In this document: in pieces, positions 1 to 12,020 of the stretch
How the letters are laid out: the number at the start of each line of letters is the position of its first letter
How positions within the stretch are numbered: position 1 is the stretch's first letter
Source: Heliopora coerulea
Taxonomy: Eukaryota; Cnidaria; Anthozoa; Scleralcyonacea; Helioporidae
Assembly: GCA_030142905.1 (NCBI GenBank)
Contig: JASJOG010000074.1
Coordinates: 1,074,001 to 1,138,000 of the forward strand
Length of the DNA: 64,000 nt
Direction: 5' to 3'
Notes under the pieces: model-generated
What the model was told of the DNA's origin: nothing
What the model saw: the letters and a program-made list of their open reading frames with translations, nothing else
Database searches by the model: none
Position numbers and translations under genes: made by a program

Positions 1-563
1 TTTTTGAAACTGTCTAAAGATATAAAACCTGCATTCTATATTGTATTTTAAAAACAACTGAAGATTTTTAAATTTCTGTGCATGATACATTTTTCTGTAT
101 TCCAATACAAAATGCTATGCATCCTTCTTAAAATGGATCAGTTTTTAGCACGTTAGGCTTTATCTTCTTAAGTTTATACTGTCTCCTTCAGGTTGTAAAA
201 GGTATTATTTTGATCAAAAAAGACAACCACAAACATACTCCATACATAATACACTATCCTACTCCTTCATAATCTTCCTCCACACCTAAAACACTTTAAA
301 AAGGCTGGAAATGACGTGTGAATTCTTATCTTTGTTGTCATCCGACGTACTATAATTCTTCATGGATACAAGGCTCAATCAGTTGAATCATAAATAATGT
401 TCATGTTAGTAACTTTTATAAATATATTATTATCAGTAATATTGTGGTGTTACACTCAGCGTCACACACCCATTTTTTTCTTTTTTCATTATATGGCTAT
501 TAATGTATTACTGTTTGTTTACATACAGTCCTCACTGACACTATATTTAAATTTTTCTGCACT
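1..563. other. Downstream of LOG exon D, nothing recognised
   Basis: AT-rich sequence. An 83-codon frame at 397-648 is antisense to LOG exon D and shows no domain. A further LOG exon could lie here or outside the window. Confidence 0.4.
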
Positions 564-3500
564 TCAGTTTGGAATAAATTTCATATGGTGGAGGGGACCA
601 GAATTAAGATTGTCATTCTTTACCCAATCAAGAAATCCTCCAAAATAATTGCCAATGTTCAGCATTCCAACTGGTTTATTGTGGAGTTCCAACTTGGACC
701 TACATGTATTTTGAGAAGAAATTAACATTGCATTCCCTCCTTTGATTTGGAAATCTGCATCACAACTGATAAATTAGGACATGTAACCCCATCTGATAAC
801 ACATTGGTCCCAACTGCCACCTGTACACTCTTCTTTTCATTAGTATTTATTCATACCAACATATCATTTCAATGATTTCTTCCATTGTCCCAATTCCACC
901 AGGTAGGGCAATAAATGCATCAGCCTGAAAGAGAAGTTTGGACAAATGTTATGGTGAAACATTTGTACTTACAAGTACTCTACATATAATTAATAGATCT
1001 CTTATTCTACCATACATATCATATGGCATTGTTGTAAAGGGTCAGGCTGCCAAAGCTGATCTTAGCAAAACCCTCAAACTTCAAAAACCTGCTCTTTGAC
1101 TAAGGTATTTTGGGCAGTATGTATCTCATATAAATCCCTTTTTTCATTCTGCTAATATCCTACCTATTAATATGCTTTACTTTAAGTCAGTGTCTATTTT
1201 AATGCATGATGTATCTAACAATTTGGTACCACTAAACACTTCTAATTTGTTTACTTCTTCAAACCAAGTGCATAATTATAAAACTAGATTTTCTTCAAGA
1301 GAAAACTATCACGTGAAATACTCTAGTTTAGATAAAGTAAATCTTTTTCAAGAATTGGAATTAGGATATGGAATAACATTCCTATTGAGTTATGTAAATT
1401 GTCAAAAAGCAATTTTAAGAAAAAATTAAACACTATTTCATATGCTTTTGTACGAGGATGATTATGTTGATCTTTCAATTATAATGAGGGAAATAGCAAA
1501 ACAAAATGAATCAAATCAATAAAATTTGGAAAGTTACAGCATTTAATGTTTGCATTTCATGTGCTTTCTTAATGGTATTAGATTAATTTTACAAAATAAG
1601 TTGCATTGTAATATATCTGTGGAACTGTAAACCATACTGGATCAACTTTCCTTGTTTTAAGAGGCGGTAACCTAGTAAACAGACTTATTGTTTGTTATTG
1701 TTACTTACTATGTTTATAAAATATAAAATATGAAGATATAAACTATTATAAATGGTATATGTATCCATATTGTATGCAAAAATAATTAGACAAATAATAA
1801 CACACAAATGTGTATCATTAAAATATTTATTGATTTCCATTAACTAGAGCTAGCCTATTGGTCCTTCATTCAATTTCTTTGGGGTTTTTTTTTCATCTAG
1901 TATAACAGTATTTATTGCTGCTTGCCTTGATTAGCTTTTGCTACTTGCAGGCAGTAATCACTTGGGTAATATTTGGAAAACAAATATTTAATAAATTTGT
2001 AGTTTGGAAGACAATTGGTAGTTTGGTACAAACAGCCACATGGATAATTTCTTGAGAAATCACTAATACTTTAACCATACTGTCCTTTTATCTTTGTTTC
2101 CCAAAGTTATTTACTGTTAAAGTCTGTGTATTTTGGCATTAAGGTTCAGGTTGAATCTTCTTTGACATTCAGGAAACTTCTTGAACCTTTTTCATCACCC
2201 TGCATTCACATAAATATTTTTTTCTGTTCAGTGTTCATCAGTTCTTTTCATTGGATGTTGATTATCATTTTGTTTGGTTTTTTTTGTTTTGTTCTTTTTT
2301 CATCTTCGATACTCCATTCTTCTCACAAAAGCAAACAAAATGTGCACAATAAACCTGCTTATTTCACATTCTTGTTTACTTTGGTGAGTTTAGGTTATCA
2401 TCCTCACATTTAATTTCATGATTTTGGAATTTTTGGTAAATTTTGCAATGTATGACATTTCCTCCAGGGTATATATATATATATTCCTGGTTTGGCCACC
2501 TCCAAGTGCTCTACCCCTTGAATATTTACTTGGCAAATCAGTTGTGATTGTTTCTACTGCTTTACAGTTCTACTTCTGAGAAATCCTTATAGGGGGACAA
2601 CACCTGGCCATGATGGGCCAAAAGCCAACCACAATGGCTGAAAAGCCAGTCATGAGCACATTGGTCTGGGTTAATTTGTGTAATTCATTCAAAAGTGAAG
2701 ACCCCTTTTGATAAGTAACAGTTAGTATATCAATCTATTATATGTCTAAATTTTTAATGCAACACAATATGTGAGGGGACCATGGCCCCCCTCTAAGTAT
2801 GCTTGTAATCAAAATTCAACAATATAAAAGATTCCTGTTTCATTGTCATGGGAACTGTACAGTAATAAACAAGGGAATATGAGGGAACTTATTAGCAGTC
2901 CAAAAATATGTAAATAACTGTACTTCTGTATATCCATCAACCATGTTCCAGATGGTGTACCCTTGAGGTCAGGGAGCAGGTTGTACCCCCCTGGTGTGAT
3001 CCCAGGCACTGAAGCTATTTATAAACCTTTTGGAAACTTATGTACCAACAAATTGTTCCCTTTACCTTTTCACAGATCATTCTTTTCCTTGTATGCATGT
3101 CTTCTACTATAACATTCTTACCAATGAGTGGCTTGGTGCTTTCTGCAATGATTAAACAACCTTTCTGAAGGTAAGTCTAGTACCTCTACCATTTTTGTGC
3201 AGTTAGGCACGTGTTGTTGAGTGGTTTTGTGGAAAGTCGCGTTTAGATTGTAGTGTAATTCTGTTCTCGCCTGGCTCCAATAACCCATTTCTAAACTTGG
3301 ATCATGTTAATCGTCCACCCCACTGTCACTTCGTTGTTTAACCCTTTCAGGACCATACCCGAGTTTGGCATTTTACTCAGGCTAACGCCAGACGATTTTA
3401 TTCATCAAGGGTAGACCCCTTGGATAGGAAAGGGTTAAAACTCCCGAAAATGCGTATAAATCAAAGAGTTAGGCTTAGGGTAAGGGCTAGGGTTAGGGCT

Positions 3501-4163
3501 AGGATTTGTACGCATTTCTGGGCGTTAGAAAGAATAAAGAAATAATGGGAGGACTATTCTTAACGTGATCCCTAAATTCTAATTTATACATTTTGAGAGC
3601 TTTATAAGGCCATTCATTAACGTTTACTTGGGAAATATAAAGAGAGAGAGAGTGATACAGTCCCACGGTATAAAACTGGGTGCTACATGTCTTTATGGCG
3701 ACTCCCGCCAGTCGGCGCCAACGTATGTGTTTACGAAAGCATTGTACAGTTTGGTTTTCACAATTAAAAAGTAGAGAAAATCAAATTAACCAATGAAATA
3801 CTCCGGCGTAATGCCAGTTATATAGCTTGGTTATAGATTTGGTTATATAGCTGGTTATATAGCTTGGTTTTTATAGTTAAAAATTTGTGAGAAAGTCACA
3901 CCAACCAATGAAAAATTCCGGTATAATGCTCGTTAAATAGTTTGGCTATATAGCTTGGTCATATGGTCAACTATATACCTTGGTTTTGATATTCATAGTC
4001 AAAAAGTTGAGAAAGTCAAACCAACCAATCAAAAACTCCGGTATAATGCCTTCCACTTTGCCTCCTCCATGATGAATAGTCCGCGAAATGACGCCCATAG
4101 TCCCTTTCGAGCCTCCTCCATATACCAGGGATATGTTACGCTCCAAGAACAGACTGCCAAGCT
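564..4163 (-). CDS. LOG-family protein (lysine decarboxylase-like phosphoribohydrolase), 5'-partial, 4 exons
   Basis: Exons on the minus strand are 4163-4026, 3142-3066, 924-857 and 699-564, with matching intron phases (1, 0, 2). Exon A carries [11 protein letters not shown] and [13 protein letters not shown]. Exon B carries [20 protein letters not shown]. Exon C carries the family signature [11 protein letters not shown], and exon D carries [14 protein letters not shown]. These are the nucleotide-binding and catalytic motifs of the LOG family, which in plants and bacteria releases free cytokinin from its riboside monophosphate; the substrate in animals is not established. The first exon, expected to hold the N-terminal FCGS-like strand, was not found between 4.2 and 16 kb. 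The C-terminus is uncertain. Read through, exon D stops at 564-566, but a possible donor (GGGTAAAG) after FLDW could lead to a further exon. The real splice sites indicate a resident eukaryotic gene, not bacterial contamination. The long introns hold a retroelement remnant. Confidence 0.85.
1150..1440 (+). pseudogene. 3' end of a CR1/L2-like non-LTR retrotransposon RT, frameshifted
   Basis: One frame reads a typical C-terminal tail of a non-LTR reverse transcriptase ORF ([19 protein letters not shown]). After about 1340 the homologous text moves to another frame ([14 protein letters not shown]), which shows a frameshift. No catalytic motif is present, so this is a dead 5'-truncated copy. It lies in an intron of the minus-strand LOG gene. 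Confidence 0.65.
3350..3440. repeat. Dispersed repeat family R1, copy 1
   Basis: The core (TAACGCCAGACGATTTTA, then a Tc-TCAAGGG-like stretch) recurs at 26690-26790 and, more diverged, at 55645-55735. Each copy is followed by a GGATAGGA/GACAGGAAA-like tail. No coding potential is seen. Confidence 0.55.
3470..3510 (+). repeat. Short telomere-like TTAGGG-type tract
   Basis: Degenerate TTAGGG/CTAGGG units in an intron of the LOG gene. It is too short and too diverged to be a telomere. Confidence 0.5.
3750..4050. repeat. Minisatellite, three units of about 115-120 bp, overlapping a splice donor
   Basis: Units end at about 3815, 3930 and 4050. Each starts TTGGTTTT, passes through GAGAAAGTCA and CCAACCAATGAAAAA, and ends CTCCGGTATAATGC. 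The third unit overlaps the last 25 bp of LOG exon A (4026-4050) and its donor, so the array repeats an exon-intron junction. Confidence 0.75.
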
Positions 4164-4212
4164 CTAGGTTATTGAGTAACAAAAAGCGATTGGAAATTTT
4201 TCATGATAATCT

Positions 4213-4381
4213 GACACTGCCGAAGTTATCTGAAAAATGTTGACTCGAGCGGGATTTGAACTCGTACCTTCGGGATACCGGTCCGCCGCTCTACCTGTTG
4301 AGCTATCGAGTCCACAGGGATTGGAGACGAGTTTTTGTCCAACTTTGGTGCACGAGATATTCTCGCGACCACTTAACGCTT
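4213..4381 (-). repeat. tRNA-derived repeat, copy 1
   Basis: On the minus strand 4241-4315 reads as a tRNA-like body with a box A-like stretch (TAGCTCAACAGGTAGAGCG) and a box B-like stretch (GAGTTCAAATC). The stems are imperfect, so it is a tRNA-derived SINE-like module and not a working tRNA gene. A near copy lies at 5117-5283 and a truncated one at 43498-43564. An inverted fragment of the same module follows at 4384-4424. Confidence 0.65.
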
Positions 4382-5093
4382 ATCAACTCAACAGGTAGAG
4401 CGGCGGACCGTTATCCCGAATGAAAAATTTCTCTGAGGATGATTCAGAAACAAAAAGCGATTAACTTGGTATATATCGAAGTTGCTGGGATTGGAGAAGG
4501 GCGGTAGCGATAGTAAAATATCAACTCTTCGATTCTGGTAATTTTTCTCCATTTCGATACCGTCTCTCATTCAATTTGGATGTGATACCGCTGTTAAGAA
4601 TTTCGCCAGTTTTGCGTCATTTCTGAAACTTGATGTTGAAAACTGGCCAACTTAACGTCATAGAAAAAGTTTAAAGGTGGTATACTCTGGGAAAGTGCTT
4701 TAAAGTTATTAATTCGGCAGAGTACTACATTTGAACTTTCTTTGTCGGTCAAAACCACGGCAGTAGGAGACGATACGGCCGGTATGGCTTATGGCCTTAC
4801 CACTTTTCATTGAATTGATCATATGTCAGGCATAAAATCAGTTACGGTATGTGGCATAATATACCCCGGGAAAATGTGTTGTGATTTTTATAAAGTAATG
4901 AATCATTGTTCAGCGGCCTGGCCGTACCACCAGAAATTTGCTTCCTACGGGTCAGGGAACTGCCTACACCGTATCAATCTTTTTAATACAAGTTAACGTC
5001 ATATTTCAGAATCATCCTTGGGGTACCACGAGCTGGGCTCTCATTTTTATCCTAAGACTACGTTTTCCGCCCGGAAAGTCTATAGCCACGAAA

Positions 5094-6600
5094 CGAAAAC
5101 TTCACAATTAGCCTACACTGCCGAAGTCAACTGAAAAATGTTGACTCGAGCGGGATTTGAACTCGCACCTTCGGGATACCGGTCCGCCGCTCTTCCTGTT
5201 GAGCTGTCGAGTCCACAGGGATTGGAGACGAGTTTTTTTGTCCGATTTAAGTGCATGAGATATTCTCGTGACAACTTAACGCCATCCATGAGGATGGATG
5301 TGCAGTGTTTCAATTAATGAGTTTTAAAATTCGTTAAAAAATGCTGTGTCAGGAAGGATATGCATGCGTCTTCTGAAAACCCATACAGTTCTGATAACTT
5401 TATGTTTCTAGAATAATTTACTGGTTTTCGTTGAATATGCTCGACGTTCGACCGTGTTGTAGTGCTACCACGCAGCACCGATAGGTACTTAAGTCATTTG
5501 ATACTTCGATATATCCGTAAAAATGCTTTACTCTGCCAAGTTGTGCTTGCTGCGTCTCACTGCGACGCGCTGGATTAATCCCATTGTTAAGATATCACTC
5601 GAGAACATTCGTGGTTTATCAGATTGTAAGTTGTGAACGTAGAAAGTCCAGGAAATGGAACTGTTCCGGCTTGGATCTCACGCCTCGAATGCGACCTTTA
5701 AAAATCAGATGAAGTGCTTTATCCACTTTAATGTTTTGTTTGATAATGACGGCAAGTCACGGGTTGTTCATATGAACCGCGATGGCATGGTCCCACCAGG
5801 CTGAAACAGAATGGTTTCATTAAAATTTTACCACTGGTTTTTCCCTGGGTCGAGGGGTCCACTCCTGCCAAATCATTCTGTCCTTGCACTTGGTTTTGTA
5901 AAAACTCTATATTAGGTCATTAAAGGAGCATTGTCCCACTAATCCCCCTTAAAAAAACACTCTCCTACCAATTTCACGACCAAGAACGTGACCCAGCTAT
6001 TATATTACACAAGCGATTAACCTGAAAAACGCCATAAAAACTGTCATAGTTAGAACCCACGACTCCAGAACCCTAGTTAAGGTCTGTTACGTTGAACAAG
6101 CATACGTCGATGGTATCACAGTGCATGTGTCCTTGACGAATTGTATTCCCCTGGGGCAGATCCTGGTGAATAATCTCTACCTTCCAGCGGACGACGCTTC
6201 CCTAATTGCTAACGTAAACGAGGCATGTTCTGGTGACTTGTAGTTTATTCCGTAATCTTGAAGTTTCGGTTACTATGGAGAATTTTAATATATAAAAATG
6301 ATATAAGTCTGCCTTGTTATCATTTTTAAAGGAACGCCCCTTCCTCCGTTTTGTTCCCAAGCTTGATAACAATGTACGAATGCCATTACCAATGAACAAT
6401 GAATGCCATTACCGATCGACTGGTCACGAATTCTGTTCATATGTTGGAAAGATCAATGGAATTATTCAGGTTTAGTATAATTGCATAAGGAAAATCCCGC
6501 GTGGTGATTGGCCAAAACATGACGTCATATTTTTCTGTAATTCGTTCGAGTCAACTTTTTCAGTTGACTTCGGCAGTGTAGGTTAATTGTGAAGTTTTCG
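5094..6600. mobile_element. Non-autonomous TIR element, about 1.5 kb
   Basis: The ends are inverted repeats of about 57 bp, starting CGAAAACTTCACAATTA on the left and ending TAATTGTGAAGTTTTCG on the right, with ACACTGCCGAAG and its complement inside. No transposase frame is visible. The left side contains tRNA-derived repeat copy 2 (5117-5283). A 136 bp deletion derivative with the same ends lies at 43473-43608. No clear target-site duplication was found. Confidence 0.7.
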
Positions 6601-7794
6601 TACAAGTGAATATAACAAGAAAGCTGGCGTCTACACGAAATAACGGCTGCATTCTAAAATGTTGCCGAAGAATCTTTAGAAAAACTTGTGGACTATTTTC
6701 TTTGAAACAATCACCTGTGTTATTACACTACAGCTAGTATTCGTCTCAGTCCCAATGAACGTTATTCAATCATCCCCTCGACTTCGTGTCAGGGTTTATT
6801 AAACTTTAACAACGTTCACTTCGTCAAGAGTAACTATTGAGTTTGTATGATATTTGTCTTGCTTTCCAATCTTTTACTCTCAGCCTAAATGGCGAACATT
6901 ACTTGTTAGTTTGAACAACCAGATGCAGCTGTTATGCATTCTCCATGTGTCTGTCCTGTTGTTACGGCCAACAACAAGAATCCTTTGCATACCATCGTAA
7001 CGCACAATCGCCTACATTACTATAACTAAGTGTAAGTGAACGCCATCATGACTGATAAGAATTCTTCCACGTTAACTGACCCGAGATTTTAGCCCTCATT
7101 TCTCATTCACCAACTTCCTGATCAACAGTTGTTTTAATTTAAAGAGAAATGCCAGAGATTATCTTTGTTAGGGTATACGGTTTCGTCATCCTCATGCAGA
7201 ATCATCCTTAAGTTACCGCGAAGTGAAAATTTCGTGATCGTTTCTCTAAATTATGTTATCCTGGGTGTAATGCTGAAATTGCATTCACTAAATTTCGTAA
7301 TTGTATACCTGCTGCTGCATTTCCATAGGCTGGATTCCTGCCATCGCTCGACCCACAGTAAACAGCTACCGTGCGTAGAACGGGTCTTGACATTTTCGAT
7401 ATTCGTAAAGCTTTGTCAGGGCCACACGGAGCTGCAACTTAATATTTCTTCAGACTACTCCTCTTCTTGGAGGATTCTTCGCAGAGGCAGCTAAAAAGTA
7501 ACTTGATACCTTGGTCCAGGAATTTTATAAAGCGGTTAGAAATCTGACCATTACGTTTTCTCACAACGATGTTTACCACGATTCAAAACTAACCCAAAAT
7601 GGCGGCGATTTCAGTCGACCAATTACACGATCGCATTCAATAAGTGGTCACTGGGGGCTGGGCGAGTTGAGGAATGGGTGTCTCCCCATTCTTCCCTCGC
7701 GTCCTTACATATGAACGATGATATAAATAACCAGTTAAAGAACAGAAATTTGCAGTGTACAATAATAACAAGCTCTTGGGTTGCTATTGGCACA
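6601..7794. other. Intergenic, no gene recognised
   Basis: Short frames only, none with a domain or splice-supported extension. A GCGTGGTGATTGGCC-type hairpin fragment just upstream (about 6496) is also seen at 33408. Confidence 0.4.
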
Positions 7795-8060
7795 GTGTTA
7801 GTGAGTTATCAGCCTTTTAAGTTTTTACCGTATCTCTCACCACTATGACTAGGGATCGATTCCGGCTCTGTACAGTTACCTGATAAAAGTTACCTTGGCC
7901 ACATATGAGGAGAGTGATGTCCAGTTTAACTCTGCCACGTACCGGGTACTCCGGTTTCAACCTGTAGCAAAACTAGACCCATAAGGGGTGGCCCTTGCTT
8001 GATCTTTAGGGCGTACAGCTTAAGAAGCTGATAAGGTTATCCATCGGATACGTGTCAGGG
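7795..8060 (+). repeat. SINE-like family S1, copy 1 (diverged)
   Basis: The tRNA-like head (ATCTCTCACCACTATGAC, then GGGATCGATTCC) is followed by the family body with GGGTACTCCGG and GACCCATAAGGGGTGGCCC. It shares head and body with copies at 18595-18933, 21455-21575 and 62275-62606. Confidence 0.65.
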
Positions 8061-11000
8061 CATAATAATTAAAATGATAACAGGTTAATTTACACGATGC
8101 GATTGGCGCAAACGATTGTTCCGCGTGATGTATGTGGTGCAATCAGTTTTCAGGCAGTATTGCAACATTAGTGGACGAATCATGAGTAAGAATTGTGTTC
8201 TGATAACATAATTGCAATGGCTAGCCAGAGTAAGCAGTTCCATATAGATCGATATCTACATCCGATGATCATGTGGGTACACGAAACCATCACGTGGTCT
8301 GAAATTACCAGTTTATTATAAATAAGGGGAGAAAATTTCAACGAATATATTACGATGAACCAGTCAGGGATTTCCAGTCATTGCCATTTAATAATGACAA
8401 TTTAAAGAGGAGGATGTTTGGTCTGGTGGAGCAAGCGAGGGAATGAGGGGACTCACCGTTATGCTTCCTTTCAGATGACGTATATTTAACTGGAATTTCC
8501 GAACTCACTTGTTTCCTCTGGTTTAAAAAGTGACCGAGCTCAACACGTTTTACTTCAGAAGGACTTTTATTTGCATCGAATCAAAACTCGTTTTTTGAGG
8601 TGGATTCCCACGTGGTGCCATGTACCTGGGATTACAAATTGTTCATTGCCTTCGACCAAGGAGAAGACATCCCATTTTAAGAACTTCATTGCGACTCATC
8701 CAGGTGAAGTTTTCACCTTGTAATCGCAGGATAATTCTTAAGGCGTTTCTTCGTGGACTCAGGTCAACGTCAGTCCAGGCTGAACTTCGCCATATAGTTT
8801 CAGGCCTAAAGATTAAAAAGTTTGTGTCAAGAAAATGTCCAGATTTCGGCATGACGGCAGCGTTTCATGGTTCAATTCCAATGGTAACATTTTAAGAGGT
8901 GAAGTAAGTAATCAACCAGTCGTAACTCTCCACCCAACAGAACATTAAATTTGGAGAATTTAATGGGAAAGTGACTTTTCAAATACTCGTCTGACAGATA
9001 TCGGACCAGTAGGATTGCGGGCAACGCTGATCTTCATTACATGGCCTTCATCTTTCTGTACTTTGTCCCAATTAGACTTTTGAATAGAGCCTTAGTCATT
9101 ATGCGACTTTTAAGGCGTTTTTCGGCGTTTCCATCACCTATCAGTTTATCAACAGGCTAAAAACAATCATGTTTTTTCAGTGCAAAGTATAAAATTCAAA
9201 TGAGTGCGATAAATTATGGAGTAAAAACAGAATAAAAATGAATGTCGATTGTAAAATGGATAACCAGCAAGACAACTGTTGCAAAACCGAAACAGCGATA
9301 CTCTTGGCTGCTGTAACAGCAATGCCGTTATAGCTTCGCTTGGTGTATTTTGCCGGGCTCTTATTTTTATCCGCCGATTCCCATCTACAAGTTCTCATGG
9401 AAAGATAAACACACGATACGTTACGTTTCGTTGCTATCTTTTCAACATCTCCACACTATAACCGACCCTCGAATCGCAATTACGCTGTTGTTGAGGCTTT
9501 TGAGCCTTGGTTTAGTATTTTTAACGCATGGCTTTTAAAAGATTTCAATCATAAAGTATTTCTTTACACGAGAATGTTTACTTGGAGTCAGGAAAAGGAT
9601 GGCTAGTAGGCGTCAAAACTTTGCTATTATTTGAGAGTTTTAGCCACCAGCCTCAAGGCGCACAACAGTCAATGACTTAATAAGACAGATATGAGATAAA
9701 CACTCTGTTCTGGTGTCTATCAGCGGCGTAAAAAACTCAGTTTCATGAGATAAAAATCTCATTAACGGGAGATTTAAATTCTGAAATAGAAAATGAGCAA
9801 GTGTTGGTCATTTGATTTTTTTTCTTTTATACGGCTGTCTTCTTCATGTGGACTATATCTGCATTGTCATAAGCAGCAGAAGACCGCGCTTTGCATTGTA
9901 AAATGAAATGAAACGACATCAATAAGACATGATTCCAAGAAGCTAACTGCTCTAACCCCTGCTGCTTCACAACTGAGAGGAGAGGAGGAGAGGAAAGTGA
10001 CAGACTGGTTGGCCCGCAAGATCTAACCTCATGCCAATTTCCTTAATTACAATTTAGTCGAGCGCTTTCAAGAAGGCGACTGGCGCGTTGAGTTGGCATC
10101 TCTTAGTGAAAATTTTATGATATTACTGGTTCAAGGATGAAAAATTTATCAATGCGTAGTAAGGAGGGGTAAGTGCATTACTCCGTTTACGGGGGTAAAT
10201 GTTTCGTCTCGCCCAACATTCAAAATGACGAAGTCGTTGAGAACAGGGCTTTATCTTGTCATTCTTGCTCTCAATTCCATTAGAAAAGCATTGTAAGAGA
10301 TTATCTGAAGCATTTCTAGATTATTCTTGAGATTCGTGCCGAGCTAATTGTTCAAGGAGGTTTTACGCATTTCCGGTCACGTCAGTAAGCATGATTTACA
10401 TCAAAAGACTCTTACAAAAATCTTCCTACTAATGTTTTCATATGCATTTCGAGTTGTTGCAAGTAATAGATAGGGCACTGTCATCACAGGACTGTGCCGA
10501 ACGGATTGATAAACGTTGAACTGATTCGCCAGTTAGAGGGCAACGAGGCAGAGTTCATACTCTGGTGAGTGTTTACTGAGAAAGTGAAAACCTCATAATA
10601 CTCTTAAGATATTAAATCAGCGACATTGCAAGTACTCTGTTGTGTTTCATGTGGCAAGAAACTTGACACGCCGCAGTGTTTGTTATCCACATCATAATTT
10701 CAATCGCAAATCTTGTCTGTACAGTCTGGAGTTAATGGGGAGAAGCAGTCGCAGAATGAACTGACAGAATCGCAGCATTAATGTGCACTAGAAGCAATGG
10801 TTGGTGAGATATTTTATTTTGTCGTTAGACTGTTTTTCGTCCAGTCGTTGCACGCTACCACAAAGAACCTGCAAGAATGGCGAGGAAACGTGAAACGTGT
10901 TTCTGCTATTGGCACAATGGCAGTTGCAAACGCTTTGTTGTGACTTGATCAAAAGTTCGCGCGCGACAGATATGTGGGTCGGTTGACTATATGGCAGACG

Positions 11001-11080
11001 TATTTCCATTATTTTAGCATCACAATTAAAATTAAAAAATTCAGAGTAGACCCGTAAGCATTCTATCTGTTGAAAACGTG
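8061..11080. other. Intergenic, no gene recognised
   Basis: Overlapping frames of 60-91 codons run on both strands between about 8620 and 9540 without domain motifs or consistent splice signals. The missing LOG 5' exon could lie here but no cysteine-glycine-serine nucleotide-binding strand was seen. Confidence 0.4.
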
Positions 11081-11229
11081 AAATTTATTGCAATTTCATT
11101 ACATCATCAGGGCAGTTACATAACTTACAAAACGGTACAACTATAACTATATATGTACATATATGGTATCGAACACTCTCAAACCAATCGTCAACTGTGT
11201 TTCTTGTATGATACACTTTTGCTTTTGCT

Positions 11230-11230
11230 T

Positions 11231-11270
<40 letters not shown>

Positions 11271-11275
11271 CATAA

Positions 11276-11309
<34 letters not shown>

Positions 11310-11379
11310 GTGAACGTTTAGGTTTACGAAATGCAAAGAGGGCTCAATAACGCAAAGAAAGAGCAAATGGGATTATTTG

Positions 11380-11422
<43 letters not shown>

Positions 11423-11741
11423 ATTGGTTATGGTTCTACGTTGACATGATGTTGAGAGAGGCTATGAAACTTCTTATGTTTGACTTGATTTTCGCTCAAA
11501 TTTTCTGGAAGCACAGAACGATGGCATGGTTCTATTTCGCATTCTTCACTTTATTGCACCTTTTGCGTTATTGAGCCCTCTTTGCATTTCGTAAACCTAA
11601 ACGTTCACGTATTCCGCACCCGTTTATCGGTTGTGCACTCTCGTTTGCGTAATTCATTTTAAACTTCAAAATGCGACAATTTCGATTGGATTATTCACTA
11701 AAGAATATACCATTACCAACGCAGGATGCTTATTTGAAGAA

Positions 11742-11782
<41 letters not shown>

Positions 11783-12020
11783 CGTGGTAGCATTAATTTG
11801 TTTACTATGTGGTTTCTCTGCTGCCGAGTGGAGTTGGGACACTTGTGTTTTATATATATATATATTTATAATTGGTCATGGTTCTACGTTGACATGATGT
11901 TGAGAGAGGCTATGAAACTTCTTATGTTTGACTTGATTTTCGCTCAAATTTTCCGGAAGCACAGAACGATGGCATGGTTCTATTTCGCATTCTTCACTTT
12001 ATTGCACCTTTTCTATCCTT
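11230..12020. repeat. Local duplication with AT microsatellites and an internal inverted repeat
   Basis: About 180 bp at 11381-11566 is repeated almost exactly at 11835-12013. Both copies follow a TATATA array and both end GCACCTTTT. Outside the first copy, 11308-11360 is the inverse of 11560-11612 (around CGTGAACGTTTAGG). AT arrays lie at about 11236-11310, 11384-11415 and 11744-11778. Apparent frames of 65-93 codons come from this duplication and are not taken as genes. Confidence 0.8.

Noticed and set aside
4241..4315. Functional tRNA gene on the minus strand, and its copy near 5139-5215
   Set aside because: A and B box-like stretches are present but the anticodon and T stems have mismatches, and the unit repeats with shared non-tRNA flanks. 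It is a tRNA-derived repeat.
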